A stretch of DNA of 64,000 bases from Taudactylus pleione. Lineage: Eukaryota > Chordata > Amphibia > Anura > Myobatrachidae. This document shows positions 58,424-64,000 of this stretch, piece by piece. The position numbers were made by a program, and so were the translations under genes. The stretch's first letter is position 1; each line of letters begins with the position of its first letter. The notes beneath the pieces were generated by a model. That model worked only from the letters and a program-made list of their open reading frames with translations. It did not search any database and was not told the DNA's origin. The stretch is taken from the NCBI GenBank assembly GCA_031769625.1, contig JAUIMM010000016.1:13241501-13305500 (forward strand), written 5' to 3'.

Positions 58424-59251
58424 TTTTTTTTTTTTTTTTTTTTCTAATTGTTTCATAATAAATCAGTTTTAAATCAAGCTCTGTCTCATGCGTTTGGAGT
58501 AAATCCAAGATTCTTTACACTGACATAAGTAGACTCTTCAAGCAAGGATTGCCACAGGATCTCACTACAGATTGTGTGTTGTATTTTGAATGCAAACAGG
58601 CACAAGAAACACCTCCCAGTACCAATGTCATTTTCCTTTTTTGTGGTGGTCAACATGATAGTTTACACCATTTTTCAGGTTCCTATTTGGTGGCCAAACT
58701 GCTTAGGACAATCTTACGAAGGCAACTGATTGTACAGGATTCCTTGTTGTGTTGGTTAGTACCCCGAAAACATATTACATTTTAGCTAAACTTGCTTCAT
58801 TACTGGGTTACCCCTTAGGTAAAATTAACGTTTGGGAGTTTGTTTACACTTGCTTCTAACGTGCCCAAAAAGGAAACAAATTACACTCTCCAAATATTTA
58901 TTCACAACAGAAATCAAAATACAAAGTGGTCACTCACAAACAAAACACACAGTGATAATCAGAAATACACCACATACCAAAAACACGAAACAAACACACA
59001 ACAAATCAAGAACTGGTTGACGAAGGTCCATGCCCACATGATATAAAAAATATGGCTTTGCAATATTGGTGTCAGAATATATTCCCGAAGTTTCCACATA
59101 AAGGTTTTTGAAGGGTAGCAGGAAGTAGTCATCGTGGGAGTGCCAAAGATTATGCAAACAAACAGAAGATGGTGCAAGAATTAATATCAAAAAAGATGAA
59201 TGCTAAAAAACCGTAACACATTTGGTATACGCACTGTTGTTTGGTCAATAA

Positions 59252-60512
59252 TTACCTAAAATATCGGGCCACCACATCATCGCGTATGGCCCCCCCACAT
59301 ACTGACCTCCGTCCAACCTCGGGGGGGCCATCCTCAGGTAAGGCATCCTCTGGCTGCATTGGAACACCACTCCTTATGGCGATGTTGTGAAAGATCCCAC
59401 ACAGGACCACAATTTTTGAAACCATATCCGGCAAATACATGAGCTCGCCACCAGAGCGGTGGAGGCATCTGAATCGGCCTTTTAAAAGGCCGATACAGCG
59501 CTCCACCACTTGCCTGGTGGCTGTAAGTGCGGTATTAAACTCACTTTGTGGACCTGGTGTGGGAGCCAAATAAGGAGTGAGCAGCAAGGGCATGCAAGGG
59601 TATCCACTGTCTCCTGTGAAAAAGAATAGACAACATCAGGATCACTGTGTATCAAGCTTAACATTGTTATGTACTAAAGGCCTACACTTACCCAGAAGCC
59701 ACGCATCACCAGCTTGTAGGTTGTTTAATTTGTGCCATATCCCTGATTGCCGGATGACGAAGGAGTCATGTGCACTTCCTGGTAATTTTGCATTCAGGGA
59801 CAGGATCTGGAGGGAGGCATCACATACCACCATTACATTCAGGGAGTGATAGTGTTTCCTGTTTCGAAATATGGCCTCCAGCCGTGCTGGAGGCTGAAGT
59901 GGTATGTGAGTTCCATCCACAACCCCTATGATGTGTGGGAAGCCAGCTATTTGGTAAAAATTGGCCTTGGCCACACTAAGGGCACCCATATCCAAAGGCA
60001 TTTGAATAAAATGATGGAGGTGCTTGAAAAGTGCCTCCATCACTGCCCTCAGGATCCGGGAAAAGGAGGATTGTGAGATGCCCGCCACTATTCCCACCGT
60101 TGTTTGAAACGATCCTGAGGCACAGAAATGTAACACCGCTATAATTTGCGTAAGTGGTGGTATTGCTGTTGGACTGTCAATTTGCCGCTCAAGATCACTC
60201 TCTATTAATGAGAGAGTGTCTATGATGATTTTGGGAGGAAGACGGTAGCGCCTTAAAACCTCATCATCGGGCATTCCAAAAAGGGTGACACGTGTTCGAA
60301 ATATCTGGGGCCTTGCACGCCTACGATGCCTACGCCTGGGACGAGATTGAGGTTGGTCGGCTTCCGGGAGCATGGCCAGAACAATCCGCCCAAGATCAAC
60401 CTGAAATGGCAAGATTGGAATGTAAGGCTTTGGACCCACCCCAAAAGAAAATTAAGAACAACTTAGCTTGATGATACCATCCATTGCTGCTTACATGCCG
60501 GGGTATTGTCAT
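59252..60512 (-). CDS. HARBI1-like Harbinger transposase, copy 2 (intact)
   Basis: Exons on the minus strand: 60512-60495 (18 nt), 60400-59692 (709 nt) and 59613-59252 (362 nt), identical in length and phase to copy 1, giving 362 aa. The catalytic motifs VVDGTHIP, GDSGYP and VVERCIGLLKGRF are unchanged. Differences from copy 1 are few and mostly conservative (for example RRRAR for RRHAR; TQIIAVL for TQFMAVL). The gene diverges from the large Myb gene and converges on the small one. The AATAAA signal (TTTATT) is at 58897-58902. Confidence 0.93.
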
Positions 60513-60729
60513 GATACGTCCAAACTGAAATTAATCACAAAAATAATTTGACAAATTTTACTCTGTGCATTTATGTTTCTAAATTTTGTGCTAGACAAAA
60601 CTTAAAATATGCGAAACACACATTTGGCCAAAGAGCAAAACGACATTGCACACCGTACATCAAAATGGGTTGAAATGTATGCCAAAAAAGCGAAAGGGCA
60701 ACCACAAAAAATTTTACAGGATTAATAAG

Positions 60730-60960
60730 CATTTAAAAATGCGCTAATTAGTTCGCAAATACAAGTTAATAAACAAACTGAGAAAAATGCGCTAATTAGT
60801 TCGCAAATACAAGTCACAATAGTAAGTAGTAAAAATGCGCTAATTAGTTCGCAAATACAAGTCACAATAGTAAGTAGTAAAAATGCGCTAATTAGTTCGC
60901 AAATACAAGTCACTATACAAACAGAGAAAAATGCGCTAATTAGTTCAAAAATACAAGATA
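60730..60960. repeat. 48-bp minisatellite in the shared upstream region of copy 2
   Basis: Five units carrying AAAAATGCGCTAATTAGTTC and GCAAATACAAGT, a reverse-complement relative of the copy 1 array. The 30-bp core is conserved, but the spacer differs between the two transposon copies. Confidence 0.9.
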
Positions 60961-61404
60961 AAAAATGGACTTACCAAGAGCAAATATATAAGATTCCAAA
61001 TCAAAAGGTCTTTGGGTCCGAAATTAATAAAAAGCTAAAAGATATGAAATTATGGATCCAAAAATTAAAAACAAGAAGAAACACAATGAGACACCAATTG
61101 AACCAAAGTTAGACTTCACAAAACTTACCAAATCAAGAAACGAGGCCAAAAAAAAATATACCAAAAAAGAGAACGGAAAATAAAAATGCAAATCTAGCAA
61201 ACAAAATAAACTCCAAACGCCAACTCCTTTATCCGCAAACAAGAAACTCCAACCAAGGTAACCTCCAACAATCCAAAAACCCCACCTCGACTCGAGACAC
61301 ACCAAGCCATAAATAGTGTTTCGTTTCCCGCACAAATTAAGGAGGGATCATAGGAACGCACAATCAATGATGCGGCCGCAAAATAAGGACGCATGTATAA
61401 ATAC

Positions 61405-61555
61405 TAGGGATGTGCAGGCTCGGTTCTACTCGGTTCCGTTCGGTTATTTTTACCGGATCTTATTGGGTTTCAGCTGTCACGAGTTTTGGATAGCCAATAA
61501 GATTCGGTAAAAAGAACCGAACGGAACCGAGTAGAACCGAGCCTGCACATCCCTA
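61405..61555. mobile_element. 151-bp hAT hairpin element nested in Harbinger copy 2
   Basis: The ends are TAGGGATGTGCAGGCTCGG and CCGAGCCTGCACATCCCTA; ATAAATAC flanks it at 61397-61404 and 61556-61563. Harbinger copy 1 keeps the empty site as a single GTATTTAT at about 38156-38163. It sits just upstream of the large Myb gene start. Confidence 0.93.
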
Positions 61556-61614
61556 ATAAATACGTCACGAAAACACATTTAAATTCTGGTGTATTTCTTG
61601 TTTGGACCTCAGAC

Positions 61615-62899
61615 ATGGCGACAGACCAGGGAAACAATGCCCAAGAGTCAGGCGGTAAGTCTTTCATGCATTTTGTATCAATGATTAATTTGAAACATAA
61701 GATTGGGCAAGTTGTGAATTTGAGAAATCTGAATATTTACACAAATAGGTGAGGAGGATGACATGGAAGAGGCTGCTGGGCCCAGTATTCCGGCCAAAGC
61801 TGCAAAAAAAAAAAGGCAGCCACATTTCACAAGAAAGGAGATGGAGGTTTTGATTCAGAAGTGTGTGGACATCCTGCCACAGGCAGACAGGAATATGAGT
61901 CTAAGCCAGAAGTGGAGAATGTGGGAAGAGGTAGCCGTTGCTGTCAATAGGGTGGGTGATTATGTCCGTCTAGCCCGGGATGTCAAACGGCGGTAAGTAA
62001 ACACTTGCCCTCCCTAAAAACAAACACCATTTTAAACAAAAGGATAATGGCTTCCATTTTTTCCCACAGATGGTCCGACTTCAAATATCGCCTAAAGCAA
62101 AAACTCGCGGACAAGGCTAGGCATGCAAGGGGGACAGGTGGGGGTCCCACCCGTGTCATTGGAGTTGACGGATTTAGAAGAGCTGGCACAGGGGTGTGTG
62201 CAGCCTGTGGAGGTGTTTGGCATGTCCAACATGGATACGGACATGCCAGACTTTCCGGCTCCTCATGTTGTCCCAGGTAAATCTTTTGATGTCACCAACT
62301 CTGAAATGTTAGTGGGCCAATATGTAGATTCTAATGTGAGTCTTTTCTCATTTTTCCTAACAGAGACACAGGCGGATGAGTCTGCTCCAGAGGGGAGCCT
62401 TGGCCGCCGAATTTCTGCTGGCTCGGCAGGGGAGGAACCAGTACATCCGGCTGAGGACCCTGCAGAAGCCAGTCCAGGGCAATCCCCCTCGCAGGCAGTG
62501 TCCCTCCTCACAGAACTCAATTTCAAATCGGATTTCCATACGGAGATTCTGCAGAGGATGGACGCCAGTCTGCTACGGGTGGCTGAGGCCCTGGAGCAAA
62601 ATGCTGCGGCCAACGTGACCATTGGTCAGGCCCTGGCGGAAAATACCAGGGCCAACATCCGCATCGCCAATGCCCTGGAGCAGCTCGTTCGCCAGCACAT
62701 GGTGGAGCCGACCTCCCTTCCTGCCGGAACATCAGGATCCTCCACCTCTGGCACAACATCAGCCAATCCTCCAAATGTGCCTAGCCCTGTGCCTAGTCCA
62801 GAGGCCACAACATCTGCCTCTGGACAGGCCAGCCCGATGACATCCCGGACCCGGTCTGGCGCCCTCCCTCCCCCTTCCAAACGGGTGAAAAAACGGTGA
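61615..62899 (+). pseudogene. Harbinger large Myb/SANT-like gene, copy 2 (2-bp frameshift)
   Basis: Exons 61615-61654 (40 nt), 61749-61992 (244 nt) and 62070-62899 (830 nt) match copy 1 except that the last is 2 nt shorter. The loss lies in CCCACCCGTGTC at about 62147-62156 (copy 1: CCCACCCCTGTGTC), just after the SANT-like domain, and shifts the frame so that the C-terminal coiled-coil part is lost. The DNA-binding region (HFTRKEMEVLIQKC, KWRMWEEVAVAVN, RRWSDFKYRLKQKL) is still readable. The optional 87-nt intron is at 62277-62363. AATAAA at 63112-63117. Confidence 0.85.
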
Positions 62900-63945
62900 C
62901 AGCAATGGCGACTTTTCCCACACTCCTTCTGTGCTTGGCTCATATTCCTTTCTGGTCAAAACTTCCCTCTCCTTTCTTGTGAAATGTTTTTAATTTTTTG
63001 TTGTACGTTTATGTCTACAGTTATGTTGGGCCAATTTGTTTGATTTTGGGAATGATCTTTGCCAAAAAAAGATGTCCCCAAATTTTTTATTATTTTAGTT
63101 TTGGTTTGACCAATAAATTGACGCCAAAAATCTTACATTGTATTGTGACATTATTGTACAAATGGGTTACATTTAATCCTGGCCCAAAAGGCAAAAACTT
63201 GCCAAAAAAAACAAAAACAATTTAAAAAAAAAAAGGGCTCTTTAAGGAACGTTTAAAAATTCACATAACGAGGCAAATTCAACAGGCAAAAATAAAAAGG
63301 TGAGAAAATTAAAACATGATGACATTATTGTTACAATAGGCCCTAACCACCAAATTGAGGCCAAAATAAACCCCCACAAATGTACGCAAATTGATTGTGT
63401 CATCCTGACATTAGCAGCTCTGATTTCCACCTGCGTACGGTTTTGTGCTATCCCAAAAAAGTGATTTCAAAACACATACCAAGCCGGTTTTCAATCCAAC
63501 ACTAATTGCTTTTCAGACCACCCGCGATTAATCGCAACTACATCGTGGAGTCCCGGGACGGAGGAGAAGGCCATCGCCAATGTGGTCGAGTAATCCAGAC
63601 CCTAAGCTGTGCGAGCATTTTGAAGGGAAAGAGGATCATCCAGTGACGTATGAGTCGGTCCGAACACATTTTACGCTCGCATCTGCTAATGTATGTACGC
63701 CCCAAAAACGCCTCGCCACGCCTGCGTTTTTCCATCTCCACCCCCGTCAACACCCAAAAACGCCCTGTTCTGTCAATCACATTTGACATGTCACTTCCTG
63801 TACGCTATTTGACGAACGAGACCAAAAAAGCTCGCAATCTGCCGTACGCACATGCGCAGTGTTACACCGACGCATGCGCGGTTAGTCAACATCGGAACGC
63901 AACGAGCGAACTGCTGTTTGCGAGTGGCTCTGAATGAGGGCCATT

Positions 63946-64000
63946 GTCTCCTACTTTTAACAACACTTATTATCCGGAGCATGCAGTGATATTTTTATTA
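63946..64000. other. Flank right of Harbinger copy 2
   Basis: Too short to assign. Confidence 0.3.

Larger units (their letters stand above)
56339..63942. mobile_element. PIF/Harbinger transposon copy 2, complete ends, inverted relative to copy 1
   Basis: 7,604 bp with ends GGCCCTGATTCAGACCC and GGCTCTGAATGAGGGCC, and ATT duplicated at 56336-56338 and 63943-63945. Gene order, exon lengths and minisatellite positions are the mirror image of copy 1. The transposase and small Myb gene are open; the large Myb gene has a frameshift. An extra 151-bp hAT element lies at 61405-61555. Confidence 0.95.

Overview
This window reads as a repeat-saturated intronic or intergenic stretch of a vertebrate nuclear genome, most likely an anuran amphibian. 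The reasons are a dense mix of PIF/Harbinger, hAT and Tc1/mariner DNA transposons, CR1 and L1 LINE pieces, a Ty3/gypsy remnant, many short inverted-repeat elements with 3-bp or 8-bp target duplications, GT-AG introns and AATAAA signals. No bacterial-style operon, rRNA, tRNA or CRISPR array was seen, and no host gene could be named. One 92-nt segment on the minus strand (28803-28894) looks like an isolated host exon.

The dominant feature is a pair of complete, ~7.5-kb PIF/Harbinger transposons in opposite orientation: copy 1 at 35793-43196 (target duplication TAA) and copy 2 at 56339-63942 (target duplication ATT). Each carries three genes rather than the usual two: a HARBI1-like DDE transposase (3 exons, 362 aa in both copies) and two different Myb/SANT-like proteins (one of ~371 aa or 342 aa depending on an 87-nt intron; one of 210-220 aa). 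The exon lengths and splice phases agree between copies and close in frame. Copy 1 has all three genes open. Copy 2 has a 2-bp deletion in the larger Myb gene. By analogy with the known HARBI1/NAIF1 pair, the Myb-type proteins would carry the transposase to the nucleus and the ends. The transposase and large Myb gene diverge from a shared region that holds a 48-bp minisatellite. A second, 50-bp minisatellite sits in intron 1 of the small Myb gene in both copies.

Short elements with the same terminal sequence (22238-22787, 43487-44085, 49630-50141, 12931-13493) look like dependents of this transposon. Three of them are built as an uninterrupted chain of small perfect hairpins.

Region by region: 0-9.6 kb, two decayed mariner-type transposases, a foldback element, short repeats. 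9.7-15.8 kb, CR1 LINE, gypsy-like LTR/gag remnants with stacked short elements. 16.4-21 kb, L1 endonuclease piece and an L1 ORF2 tail interrupted by a 1.2-kb hAT element with a perfect 8-bp duplication. 21-25 kb, hairpin elements, one nested in another. 25-27.9 kb, a frameshifted hAT transposase. 28-35.8 kb, candidate exon, short elements, and a 0.92-kb unit repeated in inverse orientation at 54.1-55.0 kb. 35.8-44.1 kb, Harbinger copy 1 and a dependent element. 44.3-53.5 kb, second L1 piece, giant palindromic element, hAT and Harbinger-like short elements. 56.3-63.9 kb, Harbinger copy 2.
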